Source: Shimia litoralis
GTDB lineage: Bacteria > Pseudomonadota > Alphaproteobacteria > Rhodobacterales > Rhodobacteraceae
DNA length: 64,000 bases
Direction of reading: 5' to 3'
NCBI RefSeq assembly: GCF_005518135.1
Contig: NZ_SULI01000001.1
Span: forward strand, 62,001-126,000
The notes under the pieces: model-generated
Seen by the model: the letters and a program-made list of their open reading frames with translations, nothing else
The model's database searches: none
What the model was told of the DNA's origin: nothing
Position numbers and translations under genes: made by a program
Shown: one piece after another, positions 38,761-47,942 of the stretch
How positions within the stretch are numbered: the first letter of the stretch is position 1
Layout of the letters: every line of letters starts with the position of its first letter

Positions 38761-39767
38761 TGTTTCGCTATCTCTTGGCCAGATTGGCCACTTTCCTTCC
38801 GACCTTTATTGGCGTGACGCTGATCTCGTTCATGTTTATCCGCGTTCTTCCCGGCGATCCGATTATCGTGATGGCTGGTGAACGCGGTATTTCAGAAGAA
38901 CGGTATCAGGAACTGGTTGTGAAGCTTGGGTATGACAAGCCCGTGCTCGCACAGTATTGGGACTATCTGGGCGGCGTCGTTCAGGGGGATCTGGGCACAA
39001 GCTTTGTGACCAAGAAACCTGTGTGGGATGAATTTTTCGCCCTTTTCCCAGCCACGCTTGAATTATCGATATGCGCGATGATTTTTGCCATGGCATTGGG
39101 CTTACCCGCAGGGGTCATCGCAGCGGTCAACAGGGGCAAATTCTTTGATCGTGCGCTCATGTCCTCGGCGCTTATCGGATATTCCATGCCGATCTTTTGG
39201 TGGGCTTTGCTTTTGATCATCGTCTTCTCGGGGAATTTGGGTTGGACCCCGGTGTCCGGACGCATTGACCTGCTATACTATTTCGATGATGTCACCGGTT
39301 TTATGTTGATCGACAGCGTGCTGTCTGGTCAGGAAGGTGCCTTTAAGTCCGCAGCACGTCACCTGATCCTGCCCACCATCGTATTGGGGACCATCCCGCT
39401 TGCGGTGATTGCGCGCCAGACGCGCTCGGCCATGCTCGAGGTTCTGGGCGAAGACTATATCCGGACGGCACGTGCCAAAGGCATGTCGCCTGCGCGGATC
39501 AACGGGGTGCATGCGCTGCGCAACGCGCTTATTCCGGTTGTGACTGTGATCGGCCTGTCAGTTGGGACATTGCTGGCGGGGGCGATTTTGACCGAAACCA
39601 TCTTTAGCTGGCCCGGCATTGGCAAATGGATGGTCGATAGCATTTTCCGTCGTGACTATCCTGTTGTGCAGGGTGGCCTGTTGATGATCGCTGTGATCGT
39701 GATGATCGTAAATCTCACTGTTGATGTGCTGTATGGCGTTATCAACCCCAAGATCAGGAAACGGTGA
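38760..39767 (+). CDS. dppB: Dipeptide ABC transporter permease
   Basis: 335-residue inner-membrane permease with six predicted helices. The first helix (YLLARLATFLPTFIGVTLIS) and the GDLGTSF loop are typical of DppB. The EAA-type cytoplasmic loop interacting with the ATPases is DYIRTARAKGMSPARINGVH. ATG 38760 overlaps the peptidase stop codon. Partner of dppC. Confidence 0.94.
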   Translation: MFRYLLARLATFLPTFIGVTLISFMFIRVLPGDPIIVMAGERGISEERYQELVVKLGYDKPVLAQYWDYLGGVVQGDLGTSFVTKKPVWDEFFALFPATLELSICAMIFAMALGLPAGVIAAVNRGKFFDRALMSSALIGYSMPIFWWALLLIIVFSGNLGWTPVSGRIDLLYYFDDVTGFMLIDSVLSGQEGAFKSAARHLILPTIVLGTIPLAVIARQTRSAMLEVLGEDYIRTARAKGMSPARINGVHALRNALIPVVTVIGLSVGTLLAGAILTETIFSWPGIGKWMVDSIFRRDYPVVQGGLLMIAVIVMIVNLTVDVLYGVINPKIRKR

Positions 39768-40660
39768 TGACAGATCAAACCACCACCTCCGCAGAACGGC
39801 CCAGTGCGCTTCGGGAATTCTGGTATTACTTTAGTGAAAATCGCGGCGCGGTCTTTGGCTTTTGGGTGTTTGTCGCCTTTGTGCTTTGTGCTGCGTTTGC
39901 CCCCTTGCTCGCGCCGTATGATGCGGCCGAACAGTTCCGCGAACACATCTTGCTCCCCCCTGCGTGGCAGGAAGGTGGCGACTGGGCGTTTCCTTTGGGC
40001 ACTGACCCCTTGGGCCGTGATATGTTATCGCGCCTGATTTCGGGATCTCGGTATTCGTTCTTTGTCGGCATCGTTGTTGTGTCTATCGCCGCATCCGGGG
40101 GCATTTTGATTGGCCTGCTGTCGGGCTTTGCCCCCAAGATCGTCGATACCGTGATCATGCGGGTGATGGACATCATTCTGGCGTTTCCATCGCTTTTGCT
40201 GGCGTTGGTGCTTGTGGCCATTCTTGGGCCGTCCCTGACAAATGCGATGATCGCGATCGCAATTGTATTCCAGCCGCATTACGTGCGCCTGACGCGCGCA
40301 TCGGTTCTGTCAGAGCGTCAAAAAGACTATGTCACGTCGGCCCGTGTGGCTGGTGCAGGGTTGTGGCGCCTGATGTTTATCACTGTGTTGCCGAATTGTT
40401 TGGGGCCACTGATCGTGCAGGCCGCACTATCGTTCTCGACGGCGATTTTGGATGCGGCGGCGCTTGGGTTCCTTGGTATGGGGGCGCAACCGCCCACACC
40501 GGAATGGGGCACGATGCTTGCTGAATCTCGCGAGTTCATTTTGCGCGCTTGGTGGGTTGTGACCTTCCCAGGGCTGGCCATTCTGGTCACTGTTTTGGCG
40601 ATTAACCTGATGGGCGACGGTCTGCGCGACGCGCTCGATCCCAAGCTGAAGCGGAGTTAA
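39767..40660 (+). CDS. dppC: Dipeptide ABC transporter permease
   Basis: 297-residue inner-membrane permease, second subunit of the channel. The N-terminal OppC-like helix ([20 protein letters not shown]), [20 protein letters not shown] and the EAA loop [20 protein letters not shown] are diagnostic. ATG 39767 overlaps the dppB stop; a GTG one codon earlier is possible. Confidence 0.94.
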   Translation: MTDQTTTSAERPSALREFWYYFSENRGAVFGFWVFVAFVLCAAFAPLLAPYDAAEQFREHILLPPAWQEGGDWAFPLGTDPLGRDMLSRLISGSRYSFFVGIVVVSIAASGGILIGLLSGFAPKIVDTVIMRVMDIILAFPSLLLALVLVAILGPSLTNAMIAIAIVFQPHYVRLTRASVLSERQKDYVTSARVAGAGLWRLMFITVLPNCLGPLIVQAALSFSTAILDAAALGFLGMGAQPPTPEWGTMLAESREFILRAWWVVTFPGLAILVTVLAINLMGDGLRDALDPKLKRS

Positions 40661-40665
40661 GTGAT

Positions 40666-41643
40666 ATGAGCCTATTACGTATTCGCAATCTTTCCGTGGA
40701 TTTCGCCACAGCATCCGGCAAGTTTCGCGCTGTGGATGGTGTTGATATGTCCGTTGACAAAGGTGAGGTCCTTGCCGTTGTCGGTGAAAGTGGGTCCGGC
40801 AAGTCGGTGTCGATGCTTGCACTTATGGGGCTTTTGCCATGGACAGCAACCATCACGGCGGACGAGCTGACGTTTGAAGGCCGTGATCTCAAGAGCATCT
40901 CGCCCCGCGAACGCCGTCAGATTATCGGCAAAGATATGGCGATGATCTTTCAAGAGCCGATGTCATCGCTTAATCCCTGCTTTACGGTTGGATATCAAAT
41001 CAAAGAGGCCCTGCGCATCCATCTTGGGTTGGATCGGGCGGCACGTCATAAGCGTGCGATTGAACTGTTCGATCAAGTTGGCATTCCAGCACCCGAGACG
41101 CGGTTAAGCAACTTTCCGCATCAGATGTCGGGGGGGATGAACCAGCGGGTGATGATCGCCATGGCGATCGCCTGTAAACCCAAGTTGTTGATTGCGGACG
41201 AACCCACAACGGCGTTGGACGTGACCATTCAGGCGCAGATTCTTGACCTGTTGGTGGGCCTGCGCGAAGAAAACGATATGGCGCTGGTTCTGATCACGCA
41301 TGACATGGGGGTGGTCGCGGAAACAGCAGAGCGGGTCAGCGTTCAATACGCGGGTCAAAAGGCCGAAGAACAACCAGTTCGGGATCTGTTCGAGCATCCG
41401 TTCCATCCGTATACGTCGGCGTTGCTGGATGCGTTGCCAGAGCGCGCGACGTCAAAATTGCTGCCGACCATTCCGGGGGTGGTACCGGGGCAATTCGACC
41501 GCCCCGCAGGCTGCCTGTTTTCTCCACGATGCCGCTATGCGGATGAAAAATGCAAATCCACGCCACCTGTGGCCTGTGGCACAGAGCAGGGGCAGGCGCG
41601 TTGCCACTATCCATTGGTCGCTGAACAAGGAGCGCAGCAATGA
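40666..41643 (+). CDS. dppD: Dipeptide ABC transporter ATPase
   Basis: 325-residue ATPase. Walker [10 protein letters not shown], signature MSGGMNQR and Walker [14 protein letters not shown] are present, and a C-terminal oligo_HPY domain includes [15 protein letters not shown], whose cysteines can bind an iron-sulfur cluster in this family. It pairs with DppF. Five bases after dppC; overlaps dppF by 4 bp. Confidence 0.95.
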   Translation: MSLLRIRNLSVDFATASGKFRAVDGVDMSVDKGEVLAVVGESGSGKSVSMLALMGLLPWTATITADELTFEGRDLKSISPRERRQIIGKDMAMIFQEPMSSLNPCFTVGYQIKEALRIHLGLDRAARHKRAIELFDQVGIPAPETRLSNFPHQMSGGMNQRVMIAMAIACKPKLLIADEPTTALDVTIQAQILDLLVGLREENDMALVLITHDMGVVAETAERVSVQYAGQKAEEQPVRDLFEHPFHPYTSALLDALPERATSKLLPTIPGVVPGQFDRPAGCLFSPRCRYADEKCKSTPPVACGTEQGQARCHYPLVAEQGAQQ

Positions 41644-42593
41644 GCGGACCTGTTGTAAAAGCCCAGAACTTGGCACGATTTTATGATGTCAAAGATGGTT
41701 TTTTGAGCCCTGTAAAAACAGTGCGTGCGCTTGCGGGCATCGATTTCGAACTGGATGCTGGCAAGACATTGGCCATCGTGGGCGAGTCTGGGTGTGGGAA
41801 ATCCACTCTGGCGCGGTTGATCACAATGATCGAAGAACCCACAGACGGCACGTTGGAAATTGCCGGTGAAAATGTCACGCCCAAAGATTGGGCCGGATTG
41901 CGCAAATCGGTGCAGATTGTGTTTCAGGACCCTTATGGCTCGCTCAATCCGCGCCAGCGTATCGGACAAATTCTGGAAGAGCCGCTCAAGATCAATCGCC
42001 CAGAGTTATCGGCAGCCGAGCGTGAAACCCGCGCTCGCGAGATGATCGCATTGGTTGGATTGCGCGAAGAGCACTACGACCGCTATCCGCATATGTTTTC
42101 TGGCGGTCAGCGCCAGCGCATTTCGATTGCCCGTGCATTGATGCTTGATCCGAAAGTGTTGGTTTTGGATGAACCAGTATCGGCGCTTGATGTGTCCATT
42201 CAAAGCCAGATTTTGAACCTGTTGGTTGAACTTCAGGATCGCTTGGGGCTGGCGTATTTGTTTATCTCGCATGATTTGTCGGTTGTTCGGCATTTTGCTG
42301 ATGAGGTGATTGTGATGTATCTGGGCCGCGCCGTGGAGCGGGCATCCAAGGAAGACCTGTTTGCGGCGCCAAAGCACCCGTATTCAAAGGCCTTGCTGTC
42401 CACAACGCCCCGCGCTGATCCCACGGCCAAGAAAGACCGGATTAAGCTTGAGGGCGAATTGCCGTCACCGCTGGATGATCTGCCCGGATGTGCCTTTGCA
42501 CCGCGGTGTTGGCTGGCCAAAGAGGGTTGCAAAACACAGCGCCCCGAATTGTCAGGCACTGACCACAGAGTTGCATGTTTCTTCCCGCTGTAA
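41640..42593 (+). CDS. dppF: Dipeptide ABC transporter ATPase
   Basis: 317-residue second ATPase. Walker [10 protein letters not shown], signature FSGGQRQR, Walker [14 protein letters not shown], and a C-terminal [15 protein letters not shown] cluster-binding-type motif. Heterodimer partner of DppD energising uptake. Last gene of the operon dppA-peptidase-dppBCDF; convergent with the GntR gene 13 bp away. Confidence 0.95.
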   Translation: MSGPVVKAQNLARFYDVKDGFLSPVKTVRALAGIDFELDAGKTLAIVGESGCGKSTLARLITMIEEPTDGTLEIAGENVTPKDWAGLRKSVQIVFQDPYGSLNPRQRIGQILEEPLKINRPELSAAERETRAREMIALVGLREEHYDRYPHMFSGGQRQRISIARALMLDPKVLVLDEPVSALDVSIQSQILNLLVELQDRLGLAYLFISHDLSVVRHFADEVIVMYLGRAVERASKEDLFAAPKHPYSKALLSTTPRADPTAKKDRIKLEGELPSPLDDLPGCAFAPRCWLAKEGCKTQRPELSGTDHRVACFFPL

Positions 42594-42606
42594 CGGTTGG
42601 GAGGGT

Positions 42607-43281
42607 TCAGGAAGCTGCGTTTTGGAAATGGGCGTTTAGCGCGGTCTTGGCACCGATGATGTGATCTGCAGTGAGCTGGGCGGCCAGGTTGGCGTCGCCC
42701 TTTTCACAGGCCTCGAGGATTTTGCGATGCTCTTGGTTGGCACGCTCCATCCCGCCAAGTTGCACCAGCTGCGCACGCACATAGCGGTCAATCCGATCAA
42801 TGGAATTGTTGATGGCGTTCATGTGATAGGTCATCTTGCTGGCCTGATACAGCGTGGCGTGGAATTTCCGGTTCAGATCACCGTACGCCATCGGATCATC
42901 AGCGCGTGCGAACTTGTCAATATACCCGCGCGCCTTGCGCAGTTGGGATTGTGTCATTTGTGGAACCGCAGACCGAATAACTTCAGGTTCGACAAGAGCG
43001 CGAAAATCGAAAATTTCATTGGTTTCGTCCAACGAAAGCCCCGCAACGATGGCGCCTTTGTAGCGTTCGATTTTCACAAGCCCCTGTTGCTCTAACATCG
43101 TCAGAGCTTCGCGCACAGGGATGCGGCTGGTGTTGAACATGCGCGCCAATTCATCTTGGCGCAGGGCCTCGCCCTCGTTTAGATCTCCTTCGATGATGGC
43201 TTTGCGCACCGCTTCGAAGATCAAACTTGCGGCAGAAGCCGTTTTGCCGATGTCCACAGTTTGTAGCTTCACTTTCAACAT
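42607..43281 (-). CDS. GntR-family regulator, FCD subfamily
   Basis: 224 residues. N-terminal winged helix: GEALRQDELARMFNTSRIPV followed by REALTMLEQQGLV. The C-terminal all-helical FCD domain carries FHATLYQAS and the metal-binding His segment EHRKILEACEKGD. The frame extends to 43317, but a TATAAT-like -10 at about 43309 on the minus strand would leave upstream starts outside the transcript, so ATG 43281 is preferred. Position after the peptide importer, and an FCD-type site at the dppA promoter, suggest it regulates that operon. Confidence 0.88.
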   Translation of the reverse strand: MLKVKLQTVDIGKTASAASLIFEAVRKAIIEGDLNEGEALRQDELARMFNTSRIPVREALTMLEQQGLVKIERYKGAIVAGLSLDETNEIFDFRALVEPEVIRSAVPQMTQSQLRKARGYIDKFARADDPMAYGDLNRKFHATLYQASKMTYHMNAINNSIDRIDRYVRAQLVQLGGMERANQEHRKILEACEKGDANLAAQLTADHIIGAKTALNAHFQNAAS

Positions 43282-43300
43282 CCCGCGCCTAGTGACATGA

Positions 43301-43317
43301 TTGGACATTATATACAA
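43301..43317. promoter_or_regulatory. Operator-like site upstream of gntR
   Basis: TTGGACATTATATACAA contains TTATATACAA, a relative of the TTGGATACAA / TTGTATCCAA motif seen before dppA and the reductive dehalogenase. It overlaps the probable gntR -10, consistent with autorepression. Confidence 0.4.
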
Positions 43318-43492
43318 AATGCAATTCTGAAAAGAAATTCTATCGTGTTCAAGGTTAGTGTCACAAGGATGTCATCTTGATGAGATTACGGATCAACACC
43401 CCTGCCGCAACAAGATAGGCGGGAAACAAATATAGCCAGTTGCGACAGGACGTGTTCGTAGTAGTCTGGTTGGATAGAGAGGGAGTATAGTA

Positions 43493-44776
43493 ATGCGTGA
43501 TTTTGTGACGCCGACATTGTTGATATTTGCGATGTCGACATATCCAACGACATCTGTGTTTTTGCAAGAGGCCACCGCAAGTGGGGGTGCGTCGACTGCT
43601 GCGGTCAGCGCCGACGACCAAACTGAAGCCGATGCTGGCTTGACCGATCAAGAACTGGATGAGCTTGTTGCCCCAGTTGCCTTGTATCCGGATACCCTGC
43701 TCATTCAGGTCCTTGTGGCGTCAACCTACCCCTTAGAAGTGGTCAAAGCGGATCGATGGCTTTCGGAAAACGAAGGTTTGACGCAGGATGAAATTACTGC
43801 CGCTGTAGAAAAGGAAACTTGGGACCCAAGCGTGGGCGTTCTTGCCACAGCTTTTCCCGATGTCCTGGACCGGATGGCACAGAATATCGATTGGACCGAA
43901 CTGATGGGCACGGCGATGCTGGCCCAATCTGACGATGTCATGGCGTCGGTTCAACGCATGCGCGAAGCCGCAATTGACGCCGGCAGCCTTGTGGACAGTG
44001 AAGAACAGGAAGTCTCGCGCGACGAAACAGACGCGGTGGTGATTTTGCCGTCTGACCCAGAGGTGGTTTACGTCCCGACCTATGACACGACAACTGTGTA
44101 TCACCAGAATAACGATGCGCTGATCTTCTTTGGCGCGGCCATCTTGATGACCACAATTTTCCGCAGCAACAACTATTGGGGCGGATATTGGGGCTGTCGC
44201 AATTGTGGCGGTTGGAATGGTCGCCCCATTCATCACCGTCCTGGTGGAATCAACGTCAATGGCAACGTCAACATTGGCAATGACATCAATGTGGGCGGCG
44301 GCTGGAAGCCAGAGCCACGCCGCGAAGCACGCGCCAAAGACCAGTTGCGGGACCGCCCAAGCAATGGCGCAGGCAACAAACGGCCCGGTGCCAAGGCAGG
44401 GGGGGTGCCGTCTTTGACGGATAAACCAAGCCGTGGCGATGCAATGCGCAAGGATCTGGGTAAGAAAACTGGTGCCAAGGACATTACGCGTCCGGAAAAC
44501 CGTCCTGCGGCATCAAAAGTTGGCGGCGGGGATCGACCCAAGGCCAATGCCACACGTCCTGGAAACAAAGGCGCGTCCAAACGTCCCGCGACACCGTCAA
44601 AATCGGTGACACCGGCACGTAAGAAACCAGCCGCAAAACCTGCGGCCAAGCCCCGCGCCAAACCTCAGGCACGCAAAGCCAAACCATCGTCAATGCAGCG
44701 TCATCAAAGTGGCGCAGGTGCCCGTAAATCCGGATCTCGAGGGGGTGCCGCGCACGCCAGAGGAGGAAGAAGATGA
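43493..44776 (+). CDS. DUF3300 domain protein
   Basis: 427 residues. An N-terminal hydrophobic segment (PTLLIFAMSTYPTTSVF) is a probable signal peptide. The DUF3300 region (residues 60-230) includes LVAPVALYPDTLLIQVLVAS and VVYVPTYDTTTVYHQ. The C-terminal third is low-complexity, strongly basic and rich in Lys, Arg, Pro and Ala, ending SGSRGGAAHARGGRR. Secreted or envelope protein of unknown function. GGGAG precedes the ATG; the next gene overlaps by 4 bp. Confidence 0.8.
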   Translation: MRDFVTPTLLIFAMSTYPTTSVFLQEATASGGASTAAVSADDQTEADAGLTDQELDELVAPVALYPDTLLIQVLVASTYPLEVVKADRWLSENEGLTQDEITAAVEKETWDPSVGVLATAFPDVLDRMAQNIDWTELMGTAMLAQSDDVMASVQRMREAAIDAGSLVDSEEQEVSRDETDAVVILPSDPEVVYVPTYDTTTVYHQNNDALIFFGAAILMTTIFRSNNYWGGYWGCRNCGGWNGRPIHHRPGGINVNGNVNIGNDINVGGGWKPEPRREARAKDQLRDRPSNGAGNKRPGAKAGGVPSLTDKPSRGDAMRKDLGKKTGAKDITRPENRPAASKVGGGDRPKANATRPGNKGASKRPATPSKSVTPARKKPAAKPAAKPRAKPQARKAKPSSMQRHQSGAGARKSGSRGGAAHARGGRR

Positions 44777-45693
44777 GAAGTCCTATGTTTGCAAAGAGTC
44801 TCGTGATTGCTGGCGCGGTATTGGTCGCAACTTCTGCGACTGCCGGATACCAGAAGATTGAAAAAGGGTTCACGTCGGCGGATGATCTGGCCAATGCTTT
44901 GGCCGAAGCTGTGCGCACCCATTCTGTCGAAGACATGGTCGGGTTGTTCGGCACCGACGCCGAGGGCACGTTTACCACGGGCAATGCCGCGCAGGATCGC
45001 GCCATCTGGACAAGCTTTGTCGCGGCGTTCGATGACGAGTATTTTGTTCAGGAAATCTATGGGAAATATGCCGTGCTCTTGGTCGGAGAGGACAACTGGG
45101 CCTTTCCTATGCCCATGTATCGCGACGAGAGCGGATACTGGGTGTTTGATGTCGCCGAAGGCCGTGAAGAAATGGCGCGTCGGCGGATCGGGCGCAACGA
45201 GTTAGAGACCATCAGCATTCTAGAAAGCTATGTCGATGTTCAGGCAGAGTATCGCCAGACAGATTGGGACGAAGACGGCGTTCTCGAGTTTGCCCCGCGC
45301 ATTATCTCTAGTGAAGGTACCCGCGACGGGCTGTATTGGTCTGGCTCTGCAAGCCCTGCCGGAGAGTTCTTTGCGCGCGCCGCAGCAGAAGGGCATGTGG
45401 TCGACGGTGAAGATGCCGCGCCCGAACCCTATGCTGGCTATGTGTATCGTCTGTTTAACAAACAGGGTGAACACGCACCGGGTGGGGCGTTGGATTACGT
45501 GGTGAATGGAAATCAGATCGCAGGTCATGCCGCGATCGCCGTACCCGCGGAATATGGTGTCACTGGGATCATGAGCTTTATGGTCGCGGAAAACGGGACG
45601 ATCCTGGAATTCGATCTGGGCGAGCAGGGCCTTGAGGCGAGTCTCGCGATGGAGAGCTTTGATCCGACCAACGATTGGGTGCCTGTGCCCTAA
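44773..45693 (+). CDS. DUF2950 domain protein
   Basis: 306 residues with a signal peptide (MFAKSLVIAGAVLVATSATA). The whole length matches the DUF2950 layout, including YWSGSASPAGEFFARAAAEG and PGGALDYVVNGNQIAGHA. A GGAGG site precedes ATG 44773, which overlaps the DUF3300 stop. The two families are often paired, which suggests that the products work together in the envelope; function unknown. Confidence 0.82.
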   Translation: MRSPMFAKSLVIAGAVLVATSATAGYQKIEKGFTSADDLANALAEAVRTHSVEDMVGLFGTDAEGTFTTGNAAQDRAIWTSFVAAFDDEYFVQEIYGKYAVLLVGEDNWAFPMPMYRDESGYWVFDVAEGREEMARRRIGRNELETISILESYVDVQAEYRQTDWDEDGVLEFAPRIISSEGTRDGLYWSGSASPAGEFFARAAAEGHVVDGEDAAPEPYAGYVYRLFNKQGEHAPGGALDYVVNGNQIAGHAAIAVPAEYGVTGIMSFMVAENGTILEFDLGEQGLEASLAMESFDPTNDWVPVP

Positions 45694-45973
45694 GACACTA
45701 AGGCAAGCGATCATTGTGTACGACATAAAAAGGGGGTTGGTGCAGTCTAGCCCCCTGTTGTCACTGTTGAAGTGACGCGATCCCGTCGTGTTTCTGACGG
45801 TCTTTACCGCATGGCTCCTCCCGAAGATCTCGTTGAGAGAAGCCTGATTTTCTTGAAAGCGGATCAATGACCGCTATGCGGACAAAACCGACTTTTGCTG
45901 CATATACGCCAATGTCCGCTATGAACAATATACAAATATTTTCAGCGGGGCCGTAGCGTGCTAGATTTTGGAT
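45694..45973. other. Intergenic region before the imuA-imuB-dnaE2 operon
   Basis: About 280 bp with no gene. AGGGGG (45731-45736) and CCCCCT (45751-45756) may form a weak terminator for the DUF2950 gene. A LexA half-site GAAC occurs at 45923, but its partner at the correct spacing reads AAAT, so an intact box was not found here. Confidence 0.4.
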
Positions 45974-46522
45974 ATGCAGGATTTAGCTTTCTTCCCCCCG
46001 ACCAAGGCCCGCACGCATGAGGTATGCGGGGCGGGGGCATATATGTTCGCCTTTACACTTGCGGCGCAACTGGCTGACCCCGTGATTTGGGTGCGTGAAG
46101 GTTGGGATACCCGACAGGTCAATCCAACGGGGTTTTTAGACTTCATTTCGCCCTCAGCGTTAACGATCTGTAACACTGAAGATCAGACCGAAACGCTTGC
46201 CGTGGCCGAAGAAGCCCTACGGTCGGGGGCGGTTTCACTGGTTGTGCTGCAATTGAATAAACCCATCGGGCTGACCGAAGGGCGGCGCTTACAACTTGCG
46301 GCGCGGGATGGGCAAACGACCGGACTTGCGATCATTCCAGAAGGGATGGGCAGTAATGCCGCCGAAACCCGGTGGCGTTGCGCCCCTGTGTTTGACCCCA
46401 AAGACTCGACTCTACAGATGTGGGAGCTTATTAAGAACAAATCAGGAACATTAGGTGTTTGGCATGCTAGATGGGATGCAGCGTCGCGTCGTCTCTTTAT
46501 GGTTTCCCCGGCTGGCAAGTGA
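45974..46522 (+). CDS. imuA: ImuA-like RecA-fold mutasome protein
   Basis: 182-residue member of the ImuA family, identified mainly by short length and position directly before imuB and dnaE2. It has weak RecA-like character (AVAEEALRSGAVSLVVLQLN) but no clear Walker A, as usual for the family. It assists the ImuB-DnaE2 translesion polymerase. ATG 45974 is preferred over in-frame TTG 45968; neither has a strong ribosome-binding site. Its 3' end overlaps imuB by about 47 bp. Confidence 0.78.
   Translation: MQDLAFFPPTKARTHEVCGAGAYMFAFTLAAQLADPVIWVREGWDTRQVNPTGFLDFISPSALTICNTEDQTETLAVAEEALRSGAVSLVVLQLNKPIGLTEGRRLQLAARDGQTTGLAIIPEGMGSNAAETRWRCAPVFDPKDSTLQMWELIKNKSGTLGVWHARWDAASRRLFMVSPAGK
46435..46449 (+). 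promoter_or_regulatory. LexA-box-like site inside imuA, just upstream of imuB
   Basis: GAAC-AAATCAG-GAAC is an exact match to the alphaproteobacterial LexA direct repeat GAAC-N7-GAAC, 26 bp before the imuB ATG. One or two exact matches are expected by chance in 64 kb, so position is the main argument. Confidence 0.45.
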
Positions 46523-47942
46523 CCGGGTTTTGCGCCAGCGCCCGATAGACGGGCCGTTTGTTCTGACACTTAAGCAGCGCAATGCCAATCGGATCTACTG
46601 CCTGAATACTGACGCCGCCCGGCAAGGCCTGCGGCTGGGCATGCCTTATGCAGATGCCCGTGCATTCTGTCCGGACCTGCAAAGCCATAAGGCCAAGCCT
46701 GAGCAGGATCAAAGATTTCTTTCTATGCTGCGCCGCTGGGCCACCCGTTATTGCCCTTGGGTCGGGCAGGAAGACAACGATGGGCTGGTGATGGACATCA
46801 CCGGGGCGGCGCATCTGTTTGGCGGCGAAGAGGCCATGCTGAACGACATGCGCACCCGCCTTCTGCGCGCCGGGCTGTCTGTGCAAGTTGGGTGCGCGGA
46901 TACACGCGGGGCGGCCTGGGCCTTGGCACATTATGCTGAGGGCATTGCCCCAAACGGGGCGGCATTGACCGCGTTGAAATCCCTACCCGTTGCCGCTTTG
47001 CGTATAGAGGACAGCATGTCCGTTGCTTTGCAGCGGTTGGGGCTGCGCCACATTGGCGATCTGGCTCAGGCCCCGCGCGCGCCGCTCTCTCGCCGTTTTG
47101 GCCCCGATCTTTTGTTGCGGCTGGATCAGGCGTTGGAGGCACAACCCGAAGCAATCACACCACAGGCCGAGCCACCCCATTATGCGGTGCGGTTGACCTT
47201 GCCCGACCCCATCGGCCTTGTGACGGATGTGATGGCTGGGGCGGAACGGCTTCTTGTTCAGCTTTGCAAGAAATTGAAAATGCAGGAAATGGGGGTGCGG
47301 AAATTATGCATGACCTTGCGTCGTGTCGATCAGGGCTATCAGCAGGTCGAACTGCGCCTGGCGCGCGCCTTACGAGACCCACAGCGTATTTTATCCCTTT
47401 TTGAACGCAGGCTGGCCGAGGTGGATGCCGGGTTTGGTATTGACCAGTTGAGGCTGGAGGCCACGCAGGTTGAAAGCGTTCCAGTTCAACAGATCTGTCA
47501 TGTCACGGACGGAGACAAAAACAGCTTAGAGGACCTGATCAGCCGACTTGGCACACGGGTCGGGTTGGAAAACATTCAGCGTTTTTTACCAGCCGAAAGC
47601 CATATCCCGGAACGCAGTTTTATCATTGCTGCGGCGGCATATTCTGAACCTTCGGACGCGTGGATCCGGGCCAATCTGCGCCCGATCACCCTGTTTCCAC
47701 CTGAACCCATTGCCGGGTCAGGTGCGCGTCCACCTGAACGGTTTCGCTGGCGGCGTATCCCCCTGACCACCGGTCGCGCCACTGGCCCGGAACGTATTGC
47801 CCCGGAATGGTGGCTGGATGACGAAAACTGGCGCTCTGGCCTGCGCGATTACTGGCAGGTGGAAACCACGCAAGGACGGCGGCTTTGGCTGTTTTATACC
47901 CCCCAAAACCCAGGCTGGTTTGTGCAAGGGGAATTCGCATGA
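46476..47942 (+). CDS. imuB: ImuB, Y-family polymerase-like mutasome protein
   Basis: 488 residues. The N-terminal RVVSLWFPRLASDRVLRQ and the palm segment DNDGLVMDITGAAHLFGGEE resemble Y-family polymerases, but ImuB proteins lack the full catalytic acid set and act as the hub binding the beta clamp, ImuA and DnaE2. It contains the HhH-like IGDLAQAPRAPLSRRFG and a little-finger-like domain. ATG 46476 (MQRRVVSL) is chosen by similarity; GTG 46455 is also in frame. Stop overlaps dnaE2 start (ATGA). Confidence 0.92.
   Translation: MQRRVVSLWFPRLASDRVLRQRPIDGPFVLTLKQRNANRIYCLNTDAARQGLRLGMPYADARAFCPDLQSHKAKPEQDQRFLSMLRRWATRYCPWVGQEDNDGLVMDITGAAHLFGGEEAMLNDMRTRLLRAGLSVQVGCADTRGAAWALAHYAEGIAPNGAALTALKSLPVAALRIEDSMSVALQRLGLRHIGDLAQAPRAPLSRRFGPDLLLRLDQALEAQPEAITPQAEPPHYAVRLTLPDPIGLVTDVMAGAERLLVQLCKKLKMQEMGVRKLCMTLRRVDQGYQQVELRLARALRDPQRILSLFERRLAEVDAGFGIDQLRLEATQVESVPVQQICHVTDGDKNSLEDLISRLGTRVGLENIQRFLPAESHIPERSFIIAAAAYSEPSDAWIRANLRPITLFPPEPIAGSGARPPERFRWRRIPLTTGRATGPERIAPEWWLDDENWRSGLRDYWQVETTQGRRLWLFYTPQNPGWFVQGEFA

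Noticed and set aside
45731-45756. Hairpin after the DUF2950 gene
   Set aside because: Only six strong pairs and no good T-run; too weak to call a terminator.
45923-45937. Possible LexA box before imuA
   Set aside because: GAAC-N7-AAAT keeps only one proper half-site; the exact repeat is further downstream inside imuA.
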